A model generated the notes under the pieces. The model searched no databases. It was not told the DNA's origin and worked only from the letters and a program-made list of their open reading frames with translations. Below, piece after piece: positions 12,421 to 24,099 of a stretch of 64,000 nucleotides of DNA. The stretch's first letter is position 1. Each line of letters opens with the position of its first letter. The position numbers were made by a program, and so were the translations under genes. This DNA is from Aquatica leii (lineage: Eukaryota > Arthropoda > Insecta > Coleoptera > Lampyridae): the NCBI GenBank assembly GCA_035610365.1, contig CM069436.1, positions 40,121,117 to 40,185,116 on the forward strand, written 5' to 3'.

Positions 12421-12841
12421 GAAACATACAACCCAAATCTCCGAACCCAACTGAGTTAGTCGCTAGCAATTAAGTTGCGAGAAAAACAAATTTGACGCCT
12501 AATTGTTAAGGGGATTGATTTTCTGTGTGCAGTTATAATTCTTTCTATGTATTAGTGGGTTCGATTTACCCAAAGTTTTGCTTCGTTCCTTTTGGTGTTG
12601 TTACAAGACCTGGTTTCGTAGTTGGCTTGCTTATTTTTTTGCTACTTTTAGTAGTACGTTGGCTTTATTTTGCTTTAGTTATCGATTTACTTTAATTTTA
12701 ATTAGATTTTTAGTAAAGCACGTGGTGGCTGTTTTGGTTTACTTCTTTGATTAGTCTTTTGTTTTAGATTTTATTGTTTTACATATGTATTAATCAGACA
12801 AAAAACCACTACTTCTTAGTTCATCAAACTCAGAAATTAAC

Positions 12842-13300
12842 ATGGCGGATTGGAATAGTGAAAATCATTCTTTACTTACTTACTTTACATACTTACTTAC
12901 TAAGTTTTTTATTCGTATTGACGAGTTGTGTTTGTCTCGTGGTGTTTCACAGCATCAACTTTTTTTTCAGTTTTTGAAGTTTTATCTGGCAAAGTCTGTC
13001 TTGTTTCTAGGACAAATCAAAGTTCGTTACGTTTGTGGAACGATGTTACTGCCCTTTTAAAATTTAAGTTTTTGCTTTTGGATTACCATGAGCGCTTAAC
13101 GGATACTATTCACAGTCGTACGATGGGAACTGACGAAACCATTGGTACGTATGTTATCACCATGCAACACCTATTTCTTCAGCTATCAGAATCGGTCTTA
13201 GAGCCAATACAACTCAAGATCATTTGCCGGATCTAACGCCGTTCTAACTTCCGTTAGCGTTGATTGAAACCACATTTATCTCGGAATTAATATCGTTAGG
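12842..13300 (+). pseudogene. Gypsy Gag remnant
   Basis: Frame-shifted pieces read IDELCLSRGVSQHQLF, WNDVTALLKFKFLLLDYHER, then RTMGTDETIGTYVITMQHLF and a following LKII. This order matches the retrotransposon Gag capsid pattern (W..L...L...F, Y......I..R.Q...E....Y...M..LF..L). Gag would form the particle around the element RNA. Frameshifts near 12990 and stops at about 13235 show it is dead. Confidence 0.65.
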
Positions 13301-13493
13301 CAAAGATTTGAAGTCGCTAGTAGCCTTTGCTAGTAAGATTTCTTTTTTAGTTGCTTCTACTGATCCTGTTACCTGCTCCCTTAATGTTTCTACACTTTTT
13401 TTTTCTGTATCTACTTCTACTTCGAAAACTTGTACGTTATCGTTCTCAAGATGATAAGCCTTTACGTACTGTTCTTTCTCTTCTTTCTAATTT

Positions 13494-13850
13494 CTATTCA
13501 GTTTCTATCAATATTAGGTCTACTACTGATTCTTGGTATTTAGGTCTAATATCTAAAGTTACTGCTCGTCGTTTGTATCGTTGGTGTGTTGTGAAAAGTC
13601 TTTTATGTAAATGTGTGGCGTTTTTTCTTCTGATCCTTGCGTTTGGAAGTTGATTGTACCATCGGACCAGCGGAAACAACTTATTCACCACATTACATCT
13701 AGTTGTTATTAGCGTATTGTTAAGCGCATTTTAAAAGCTCTTCGTTGTTACTTCTGCTGGCTTCATATGAGACCTAAGATTGCCGAGTTTATACGTTATT
13801 TTTGTTGTTCGAACTCACGACGAAGCGATCCTATTAAGTAACGTCACGCA
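13494..13850 (+). pseudogene. Gypsy pol remnant: integrase zinc-finger region
   Basis: The frame at 13531 reads DSWYLGLISKVT. After a one-base shift near 13625 come SSDPCVWKLIVPSDQRKQLI and then RILKALRCYFCWLHMRPKIA followed by EFIRYFCC. This is the linker plus the H2C2-like region that precedes the integrase core in Ty3/gypsy pol. Protease, RT and RNase H, normally upstream, are absent, so the element lost several kilobases internally. No integrase catalytic core was recognised. Confidence 0.6.
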
Positions 13851-14436
13851 TTGCCAGAAACGATGAAGCTTTTTAACAGTCGGGTGGCTACGAAATCTTC
13901 GTATAAGGATTTTACATTTTCTCTAAATGTAAACTCCTCCACTATTGGTTTTGCATCTATTCCTTCAGTCGCTTCTAATTGTTTTGTGTTGTTGTCTCTT
14001 TCCTCTAATTGTTTTCTTTTATTTCATCAGCATCGCAAACGTCGTATGTGCTAGTTCACTTTTTGAACTTTTGACTTTCGATTTTTGTTATTCTTCCGGT
14101 TCAAGTATTTTTTTTTGGTGGTTCCAGTTGTTGAATACTTTGTTGGTATCTTGTTGGTTGTAGTTCGGATGCTGTCTAGTTGCTTTCTCATTTTGCAGTC
14201 ACCAATATTCTTTTTTTTTTGGTTACTTTTTTGATAATTTTTTTTTGGTTTCTCTCTTTTCGATCTTACTTCAGGCCTTTTTGGTCTGGTTGTCATGTAT
14301 AGGATTCTCCATCTGGTTTTGGATTTATTTTTTTTTTGTTTGAGTTTCCTATTCCGCTTGTCGGCATTAAAGTCTTGTGGTATCGAATTTAAGACAGCAA
14401 TTAATACGGATTCTTTTTTTTTTATATATTTTGGGC

Positions 14437-14755
14437 GGTTGGGTGGGCATTGAAAGGTTGGTCACTTCTTTTTTGTTTTTTCTACAGGGAGAAAAACGAA
14501 TAAGACATCTACATCTTGTTTTGTCTTTCTCCGTCTATCTCTTTTTTTCTTTTCTGTCTTTTTTACTTTTCATTTTTTTAAGATTTTTTTTCTCGATTGG
14601 TTAATCACCTGCATGGCACATTTATTTCTTTCTTTTTTTTCCTCCTGAAGGGGACAGTTGGTTAGGCATTGAAGAGTTGATCCCTTCCTTTTGTTTCTTT
14701 TACGAAAAGAATAACAAATCCAACACCTACATCTTGTCTTGTCCGTCTTACTTGT
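14437..14755 (+). repeat. T-rich tandem duplication, period about 218 bp
   Basis: The strings GGCATTGAA, TTTTGTTTYTTYTAC and CATCTACATCTTG (CACCTACATCTTG) recur in order at about 14448 and 14666. It lies near the expected 3' end of the gypsy element, next to a GAAGGGGACAG purine tract. Confidence 0.5.
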
Positions 14756-15699
14756 CTTTCTTATTTGGAAGAAAATTTACTTATTTAATAATTGTGGTAC
14801 GGTTTGTACATGTTCTAACGTAAGTGCCCAGACATGTTGTTTCTTCTAATTATTCACACTCCTTTTTTTATTGAGAAATTGACGTCAGGGCACGTTGATT
14901 AATGATATCAAAACCTTAGCCAAATTAACATAATTCTAACTGTATTGGAAAGCTCACTTACCGAAATAACATAATTAATTTAGGAAAAACTAGGCGCATT
15001 TGGTTTTCTCAATCGTATAAACCAAAGTGAATTTACTTGTAATAACACCGTATGCACGTGTTTGTTAATATTAGAGAATTTTAAGAAATTCTGAGAAGAT
15101 GCTACTAGTTGGTTGCATTCTTTAAAAGAAAACGGAATTGAAAGTATTATATTTCCTACTCTAATTTTTTTAATCTACGTTGTCAGTTGGACGTACGACC
15201 GTATGTACATATCAGGTTGTTGTCACAATTAACTATGAAACCTTTTTTTGTGTGTAACATATTATTAGACAATGCGCTCTGATTCTCTGAATTATCAAGG
15301 TTTGCATATTTGTGTTATAACTTACAAATGTAAATTTATTCTTTTGAAATGTAAAAGTTAAGCTGATAAATTTAATTTTTTGTACGACGTCTTGTCCAAT
15401 CGAAGAGAGTTTACTTCACCAATTATTGTCTGTGATATTGACCTACGTTTTAACGTTGGATCGCACTTATGTAAAATTACTTCGTTTCTTGATTCTAATC
15501 TCTCTTTCTGTGATAAAATAGATATACTCATTGTTACAACCTGTGTTTTGTCATTTGTTTTTTTTTAGGTTTGCATATATTTAAACGGTATCTCTCATCC
15601 ACCGTTTTTGCTTCATAATTAGCACACCGAAGCCTACGATCTAATCACCGAATCAAACTGAGTTAGTCGCTAGCAATTAAGTTACCAGAAAATTCTTTG

Positions 15700-18650
15700 A
15701 ACAAAAGCAAGTGCACAAAGTAACTAATTGTTATAAACACTTTCTACAGTTTACCAAACAAAAACTGCTGCGTACTAAAGCTACCATAACCAAACAGTTT
15801 AACATGCCATTTTTGATGAAGGCAGGCGAATTCCGCGAGAAATATTTTAAAAAGTGAGACATAAATTTGAAAACCGAATCTACTATTTCTTGGAACAACA
15901 CGACGCTTATTTTAAGCATCTCTTCTAAAATTCAACTATTTTAAACAATAGGATTTGTATTTGATACTACATTTCTTTTATTATTCATGATGAGTTTCTT
16001 ATTAATTGACGTTTAACTGATTATTTGAAGTTAAACTATAACCAGTGGTCTAAACATTAATTTCATTAAAGCATCTATCTCTTTAATAGTTGATTTTAGT
16101 AACAATAGGCGCTTAACAACAATCTTGTTCAGGAAAAACACGAATGTAAGCTGTGCTTAAAAACCAGCGGTTTTTTCAAAAATTTATCGTACAAATAAAA
16201 AACTAGTACATATTCTAAAAGAAGTTAAATTGACTTTTTAAGCAATACATTTTTTAACTCCTTGTTCTATTTAAGATCGAGTCGGCTGCTGCCCCGGTCA
16301 AGAGGATACAGCGCAGGTCTCAACCTATACTAATTAAGTGTCTCTTCACAAGTAAAATTGACCGGTTTTAGCATTATGCACATAACTCTTTTGATAAGAT
16401 AATTAAAATAAATCGTTTTTAAAAAATCACATTGTATAATTTTTATAATGTATTTATTTTATAATTTAAATATTGACGTAAATTATTAGTTTTATATATT
16501 TTTTAGTTTAGATAACATTTCTAAACATTTTAAAATATACTGGTTGAAGCTATCTTAGTAGTAAAAACAACAACATGAAATATATTAATAGTAAATAAAT
16601 TGTTAACAAATATACTACCAAGTTTAATCAACCAAAAAATTCAATAAACGTTTTATTGAAATAATTTGATAAATTGATATTAGATTAATGGTATTATTTA
16701 GTTAACTGCTTTTGACAAATGTTTTCAAACTAAATTATTAGTTACAAAAAAATATTTAAAAATGGAGAAACTAATTTATTGTTCAAAACTGCTTTTAGTT
16801 AACTATTCTTAATAACATCAGTAATCATACATGAAAGTAAATGTTAACTCTGCTAGACAAAGCTTTGTAGTAGAGTTTGTTACTTTATCTTTGTTATAAA
16901 ATTACGTTGTGTCATTTGCATATATTAACTATTATAAACAAATAATCCAATTTATTTAAAAAGTAACACGTTTTAAAAATTAAATTAAATTTTATAAAGT
17001 ATTAATTTTAAAATCTATATGGTTTATTACTGCTATTATTACACAAACAGATAATTTTAATTTAAAATAAAATATATTTGTAATTATAGGTTTTATTAAC
17101 AAAATTGTAATTAAACTTTTTTTTAAATTTTATAAATAAAATAAAATGTTTTAAAGTCGGTCACAACATATACTCTATCTTATGGAGTACAATGACAAAA
17201 ACTGAAACGCAACAGGTGTTTCAATTTCACATTACACCGTTTTTGTATGAGTATATACAACGTTAAGCGTATAGAAATAATTTCCTTTGCTGAATACAAC
17301 TTTTTGAAATTGCAATACAAACCTGTCAGGTATTTTAACAAATATCCATATAAACTGAAATTGCTTAAAGTTGTGTTTTTTTGATTATTAAAGCATAAAT
17401 AATGTGTTTTAAAGTAAACTAAAAGCCGTTTTAAAATGTCTAGTTTTGATGTATTAAAAAACACAAAACGTATAAGTTACTGATAATAATAACGTTTACG
17501 TCAATTTATATTCAAAATTCAGCAAACCCAAACAACTTGAATTACAGTAGTAAAAAACAAACTAGTTGCTCTGCAAACATCAACGTTCACGTACGTAATT
17601 AAGTGTGCTTCTGTCTGTCAATATACTTAAAATATTTTTATTTAAACGTAGTAAATAATATAACATAAGACCACAAATAATTTTATCTAAAAAATTATGT
17701 AAGCGATACCAGTATCGATCTTTGTAAAAGTATAAGAGTGGAAATAGAAGACTTCTTCTACGCTTCGGGGATTATGCTTTGCCTGTTCTGACTTTACGAG
17801 TCTTTCTATTTTTTGTTGTCCTCTCAATCATTTCTTTGGGTATACATTCGTCTTTTATTACTCAATATGTCTCAATCTAGTGAGATTTATTATTAAAATT
17901 TATACTTTTATATCAACATTTCGTTTGGAATTTGCGTCACGCGCTTAAAACTAAAGAGGTGATATACCGTTTTTGATCTTACATATAGCGACACAAAATT
18001 TTGTGCTAAGATTAAAAAAAAAATTAATTATTTGTAAGATTATTTTTTACTAAAATTAAACGTATTTTAAATATTTAGTTTGTTTAAAAGTCAGTATATT
18101 ATTTTTAGTATTACAAACTGTATTAGTAAAAATTGTGTTTTAAACGCGTATATAATGTATATTAAATTTAATAATTAGAAAAACTTAATTACTATGTAGA
18201 TAACTAATCATTAATGTTTTGCATATGAAATTGTTTTAACTGAGTTTTCCAATTTTTACAATTAAATTATTATTTTTTACAATTTACATTTAATCAACAC
18301 TGCAACCAAATTTAATTAGTAACAAATAAATCATTGTAAACGATAAATGTCTGTATTAATAGTTACTGTGCAAAGTACATATTACTATATGTTTAATACT
18401 GTAATAATATAGTCATAGAGACGTTTGTAGGGCTTAATAGAAAAATATTTTAACGATACACAGTCGACTTTTAGTACTTGCTAATTATTAGGTTCCTAGA
18501 AAAAAATTTGCATAAATGAAATAAAGTCAAGAGTTTCTGGTACACTCAGTAATTCAAAAAAAAAAAAACCCTTAAAGATCAAAACTTTGCGTTCATTCAA
18601 ATTTCTTTCAGCCAAACATTCGACAAATTAAAATATAAACAAGTATACAG
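15700..18650. other. AT-rich DNA, no gene recognised
   Basis: Stops in all frames and long A/T runs. Two GC-richer snippets (16270-16330 and 17745-17790) could not be assigned. Confidence 0.5.
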
Positions 18651-18689
18651 TACACAAAAACGGTCACGTACGCTGGTTGCAATTTATCA

Positions 18690-19640
18690 CAATTTAATTT
18701 GTTGATTTTGGAGATGAGAAAAGTTATTAAAACTGTAGAAAAAGAAAGCAACAAAACTTATGTGGTCAAAAAATTTAATAATTTTCTGAGTTGCAACCAT
18801 ATTAAGAAACAAAAAAAAACTGCTGCACCATACAAGAAAGTAAGAAAACAACCACTAAGAGTAATTTTTTTCGCCTCGAAGAAAATCTAGTCAAAGAGTT
18901 TGGAAGTAATCTAGACATTCAAAAATTTGCGGCAAGTAAAGGATATGGCTTACAAATTTTAAAAAGAGGAATGGTGTTGTATTTAAAAAGTTTGTGTTAA
19001 AAGTGTTGATAAAATCAAAACACCGACTAAACTGGCGTCTTTTTTAAGGGTTTGACTGACAAAACTTAAACTTTCAAAAATAAAAATTGTTACGGTAAGA
19101 AGCATAGTAAAAAAAGGTTTTATTTGCAGCTAACTTGAACGGTTCTGAATAGTTGTAGTCTTTTGTCACAAAAAACGCTATAAAGTCAAAAAGTTGTAAA
19201 TTGATAAAATCATTTAATGAATGGTTACTATCACTAAACACTGACATAAAAAAGCATCAACGGAGCATCCTTCTATTTCTACACAACTGCACTCTCCACA
19301 AAAATGCCCTTACTTTATCTAATGTACAACTCCATTTCTTTTATTCGAATACTACTTCAAAACTACAGCCACTAGACCAAGAAATTATTTATAATTTTAA
19401 TCAGTTTTATCGTAAGGAATTTGTAAACATTGAGTTAGATTCCCTCAGTAAAAACAAACTGTCAACATAACGGTTATTTTACCAATAAACAAGGCATGGA
19501 GAGCTGTAACTCTATAAACAATTGTCAACTGTTTTAAAAAATTCGGTTTTGCAAAAATGCTGAAAATGTAATTTAAGAAGAAAAAGAAGAAGCACAAGTA
19601 GACTATGTCAAATAGGGCATAAATTTAGACAAGTATGTGC
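18690..19640 (+). pseudogene. Tigger/pogo transposase relic
   Basis: The N-terminal piece LEMRKVIKTVEKESNKTYVV, then KKFN, resembles the CENP-B/pogo helix-turn-helix. The middle reads FAANLNGSE with stops. The best piece (19201-19470) reads SFNEWLLSLNTDIKKHQRSI, LLFLHNCTLHKN, NVQLHFFYSNTTSKLQPLDQ and FYRKEFV, which is the DDE_1 core of pogo-like transposases, with H in place of the catalytic D of LFLDN. It continues with KAWRAVT and NCFKKFGFAK. Pogo transposases cut and paste at TA. Many stops and frameshifts are present, and no TIRs were found. Confidence 0.8.
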
Positions 19641-19649
19641 AAGTGGATG

Positions 19650-22600
19650 AAAGTATTGCTGTCGGAACTTCTTACCGATGGAAACATTTTATCTACTACG
19701 AATACGAACAAGAATAGAGAAGAAAACAATGACGACTACCATTTGGAGCTTTTGTAAGCGGTAACTGTCAAGAAAGTAAAAAATGCAATTCGAAACATTA
19801 CAAAACTTCTGTCTTCAATAAGACGTTGATGAGGGAGGTTTTTAAGCATTATTTATGTTTAAAAAAACCATTGATCGAGTTCAATTATTCAGTTTAAGGC
19901 AGACAAATATTACTGATTTCTTTTAAAAAATATATGTGTATGTACGTATTGTATGTCAAACTTTCAATAAATAAAAAGCGACGTCTCTAAATTTCGAATT
20001 ATTGAGAGTTTATTGTAGTAGCTTAGTAACGGCTTTGAATTATGAGTTATGTACTTTAATTAATATCAATGCGTGCTTGTGGTAACGTAACATATATCGG
20101 TGTTTTGTTACAAGATTTTTTTGTAAGCTAGCAGTAGCTATAAAGCAACTTGTAACCGTCGTTTGAATTTGTGCGATTTCCTTCATAAAAGACCCTTGAG
20201 TTGATTTTGTTTGTTTCGTGTACTTTGGGATTGTTTAATTAACTTCACGTTAATCTAATAAAGTTGTTTTACGTTTTTAATTCCATCCAATCAAAGTTGT
20301 AAGCAAAATTTTGTATTAAATTAATTTGAAATTATTACTCTGCCTCAACATCCGTATTCAGCATTTACCTTGATCTGGCATTTTCTTTGTCTTGTTAAGA
20401 TTTCAGTTGTAATTTATGATTCATTTTTAGATATTATTCTAATTAAATATTATTTTGGCAGTTTGTTTATCCTAAGTTTGTTTAAAAGCTTATTGTATTA
20501 AGTACATTTAGAGTGCATTTGGACTTGATTTATTAGTGTTAGATTTATTTAATTACCTTTGAAATTGAGTCATTTTTATAATTTATTACTTCTTATAGAC
20601 AGTTTTATAATTCAGGTTTTAACAAGTTAATTTTTATGACCATAATTAATTCTTTTGATATTTTTGTAGTAGTTGCAGTTCTCACAATAAGATAGGCCGT
20701 TTTCAAACGCTACTTTTACGTTGTAATTAAATCTGTTTGCATCTTCTTTTTACGTTTTGTTTTACGATTTTATTTCATAAAAATTTTGCACACAGCCTTT
20801 AGAGAATTGGTAGCCGAGTGAGGTTTTAAACATGGGTGATTTTGGTTTGGGAAGGAAGTTAGTTGGCACTCGTTGGAAAGACCTTAAGTATTGGGATTGT
20901 TACCTTCCAATATTAAATTGAGGATAAACCTGTTAATCATAGATATGTAATTAATAAATCAGTCTTAATGTCGTGTACACTTACATGTCCGAACAACATT
21001 ATGCCGCACATTCTTATTTATACGTCGTGTTTCTTAGATTTCTTTTGCGTTCGAATGTCTTTATGTTGTACCACTAATCTTCGTAGTTGTAGAATCAACT
21101 TGTATTCACCTGATTTTTTCTTAAACTTGTTAACTTTAGCCTAAAACCTCATTGATCTATGGATTATTTACATCTCAAATCGATATTTGATCCCACTTAC
21201 GCTTAGTTTACGTCCTTAGTCCTTTTTTGCATGTTAGCATCCACGTTTTTATGCATTTAATTATCTAAATTTAATAAATCGGTAAAATGTTTATTGTTTT
21301 GATTTCGTTAAACTTAAAATGTAAGGTTAGGGTTATTTCAAAGTATGTACTAATGTCGTTACGTCATTGAAGGTCGTCAATTGCAGTTCATCGGATCTAT
21401 TAAAGTACGTTCTGTTCACCGGATCAAGAGTTTTTCTTAATAGGTGCTGTATGTGTTAAAATGAAACAACTAAGTTTTTGAATTTACTCTCTTTCTGTCC
21501 GCGTCGCATTTTTAATATCTTTTGGGAAATATTTCAAAAAAAAAACAGGAAATGAACATCAGTCCGGCCATCATCATTCGTACATTCGTAGTGCCGTCGT
21601 TTAGATATATGTTTTCTGAAAACATCACGTTAGTGGATTTACTAAATGTACGGAAATTAGCAGTTCCCTGTGTATCTTTTCTTGTTGAAGATTATTGTTG
21701 GCACAGTTTCGCGCCACAGAGCGAACCGCTCGACTATACGTCGGATTTAAACACTACGTACGAACACATTTCAACACGTATCCTCTTATCCGGGGAATTC
21801 TAATATAAAAGGAAATATAAACTTCAACTTCAACTACGAAGGTAATTATTCGTTGTGATTGTCCTTTTTTTTGGGTTTTCTAATGAGGGTTTTTAATTTT
21901 ATAGGTTTTTTTTTGCCGTTTGGTTTAATGGTAGCAATTTTCTTTTCCGAACTATCGACTTTGGGTTAATGTGGAAGCAGTTCCATTCATTGACTATACC
22001 ACTGATTTGGGATATTCTGTTTTGTGGAACGTTTCCGTTGTGGCCGTGCGACCGGTGGTAAGCAGCAAGACGCATCGATTGAGTGGAAGCTGGAAAGCGC
22101 GGGTCAGTCTCATACTAATAACTATTCACATTTTTTTTGCTTTTTATTTTATCAAAAAAAATGCATATATTTTTATACATAAATACTGATGCATGCTATG
22201 AATCGTTTTCGTAAAATTATAAAAGTTTGCTGTACATTTTCTGTAAGCCGAAACAAAGTACTTTGTTAGGAGTAATATAATTAGTGTAAACTCGGGTTAG
22301 CGATCTTAAATCGAATATTTATTTATCAGCCAAAAGCTGAGTAAAGATCTTTTTTTGATCTGTGCAATTTATCGCATGCAACGCGAAGTCAAATTATAAC
22401 TGTATATTCTTGCCCCAATGCTGCGTCGGCAACGGGCGCTGACGGCTTTTCTTTATTTGTAAATTTAATTGATAATTATAATTCTTATGTTTTTTTGGAG
22501 TGTAACTTCGTATAAAAATTTACAGTTAATTATATTATTTACTTTGAGAATACTTTACGCTTTATGTAATTACCTAATTCGAGTACCAAGCATATGGGGT

Positions 22601-22960
22601 TTGGGCATCTCATATCTCGCGTTTCGTCGTTTGGCGACTTTGAGATTGTCCCATACTAGGATTGAAATCGTGAAACGTGTGGGTAGTTGTTCGGCGTTAA
22701 AACTACGTGGCGCCCATATAGATTTGATCTTGTCTCCCATTATTCTGACTCACCCCTTCTCCACTGTGGCTGGGGCCGCCGAACGACGAGAAACCGTGTG
22801 TTTCAAGCTTGCGTCCTTGACAACTCGAAATTATTTTGGTTTTTTTTTTCTGGATTGTCTTATTAGTGCTGGTTTGTTGACGCCACGTTACAGGATGTAG
22901 TTGGTTGTGTAGTAAGCTCACCCCATTTTGATGAAAAAATACCGCGAAAGTGTTTAACAA
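19650..22960. other. Unassigned region with GC-richer patches
   Basis: The patches at 21540-21800, 21970-22110 and 22600-22900 are richer in G+C and have short open frames on both strands, none with a recognised domain. The 22690-22800 patch (minus) carries GTGGAGAAGGGGTGAG followed by ATGGGCGCCA, the same order of motifs as in the dispersed repeats at 41.3 and 48.3 kb. LTR-type sequence is possible. Confidence 0.35.
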
Positions 22961-22969
22961 ACGGAAAAA

Positions 22970-24070
22970 ACTTTTGTAATTTTGTATAGCAATTAAGCTT
23001 TATTAAATTTTACTGGATTTTGGTTTGATTTGTATTAGCGTACTGTAGTTTTGAGCGTGAGTGTGTGCTTCACAATCTAATTTTTGCGTTGGTGGTGATT
23101 ATTGAAAATCTTCCAACGGTAACTTTTTGAATGGTTGGAGTTCCCTAGGAAGTCTGTCTACGAACAAAATTTTAAAGTATTTATTGATTACCGATTAAGC
23201 TATTTATTCGCGAGTTCAGTGATTGAAAAGCTTTGAATTTCATTATAATGATAATTTACTGCTAGTTGTCGAATCTTTCGTTTAATCGCCAAACATTTTA
23301 TGATGTTTGTTTGTGCTAATTTTAATTTTATTTTTATTAATCAAGAAAAAGAAAAAACGATATGTTACCAACTTTTAAAATGTTTTATCGACGTTAAACC
23401 AGAAAAACCTATTAATTGCGTACCATAATTTTAAGATTTTTTATTTTGTTTTATTGTACACAGTTACGAAATTTGCTTCATTTTATTAATATGTATTTTA
23501 CTTTATTATGCAAACACGGCCGTGCATTATATATTTTTTTTGAAATGTAATTAAGTTATTTTTTATTATTTTAAATTATTTTTATTTTGCTTCAGTGTAA
23601 CCATGTTATTCTTTTAATTCAGTTTTGTTTTAATTTAAGATTTTATTTGCTTTATTTACTTGATTTAAATTTTTAATGTAATTTTTTGTTTTGCTTGTTT
23701 GTCCAATTTTCATTTTGATTTATGCAATAAATGTTACAATGTTAAATGTAACAAAACATTTATTTAGTCGGCCTTCGCATTTGTGAATTTTAAGATTACA
23801 GACTTTTTGTACACTTTTAAGGTAAATTCCATTTGAGTGTATCCTTTGAAAGCGGACTCGTGGTTGGCAAAGGCCTGTAGTCTATTTGAGCTTTACACCT
23901 TTCTGGCGCACTTCAATTTTGACTTTTGATTTTGTTTTTTTTAGTTTCCCACACAATCACGGAATTTTGAAACGGCAAATGTTACTGTTTATGTTACTTT
24001 ATTTTAGGCAAGTTTTATTGTTCCAGCTTTTGCACGTAACAAACTTTTATAAATCATGTAATTGAAAAAC
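22970..24070 (-). repeat. Dispersed repeat family M, minus copy
   Basis: Read on the minus strand it contains, in order, GGAACAATAAAACTTGCC, AAGTAACATAAACA, AAATTCCGTG, GCGCCAGAAAGGTGTAA, TTTGCCAACCAC, AATGCACGGCCG, TTCTGGTTTAA and GTTGGAAGATTTTCAATAATC. The same order occurs at 41255-42000 (+), and the later part again at 48180-49560 (+). It is probably a long terminal repeat or other non-coding element sequence. No ORF. Confidence 0.6.
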
Positions 24071-24099
24071 TTGTTGAACAGTTTGGTTTATAATCGGGA

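Larger units (their letters stand above)
12440..15684 (+). mobile_element. Degenerate Ty3/gypsy LTR retrotransposon with most of pol deleted
   Basis: A 36-38-bp block with core AACTGAGTTAGTCGCTAGCA recurs in direct orientation at 12440-12477 and 15647-15684 (two mismatches). About 100-150 bp upstream of each copy is also weakly alignable, as expected for old LTRs. Between them lie gag and integrase remnants in the same orientation. The 3.2-kb spacing is far below the roughly 5-7 kb of a full gypsy element. LTR starts, primer-binding site and polypurine tract could not be fixed. Confidence 0.55.

Noticed and set aside
14051-14296. Lysine-rich minus-strand frame
   Set aside because: It is the complement of T-rich decayed gypsy DNA. 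Low-complexity K/N/R composition and no family match.
17180-17464. 94-codon minus-strand frame
   Set aside because: AT-driven composition, no motif, no neighbouring exon.
20806-20840. Possible tRNA-Leu-like A box (GGTAGCCGAGTGA)
   Set aside because: No B box or cloverleaf could be formed downstream.
21522-22189. Two plus-strand frames that looked gene-like
   Set aside because: GC-richer and partly open, but the frames do not join by convincing splice sites and no domain is visible. Left as unassigned.
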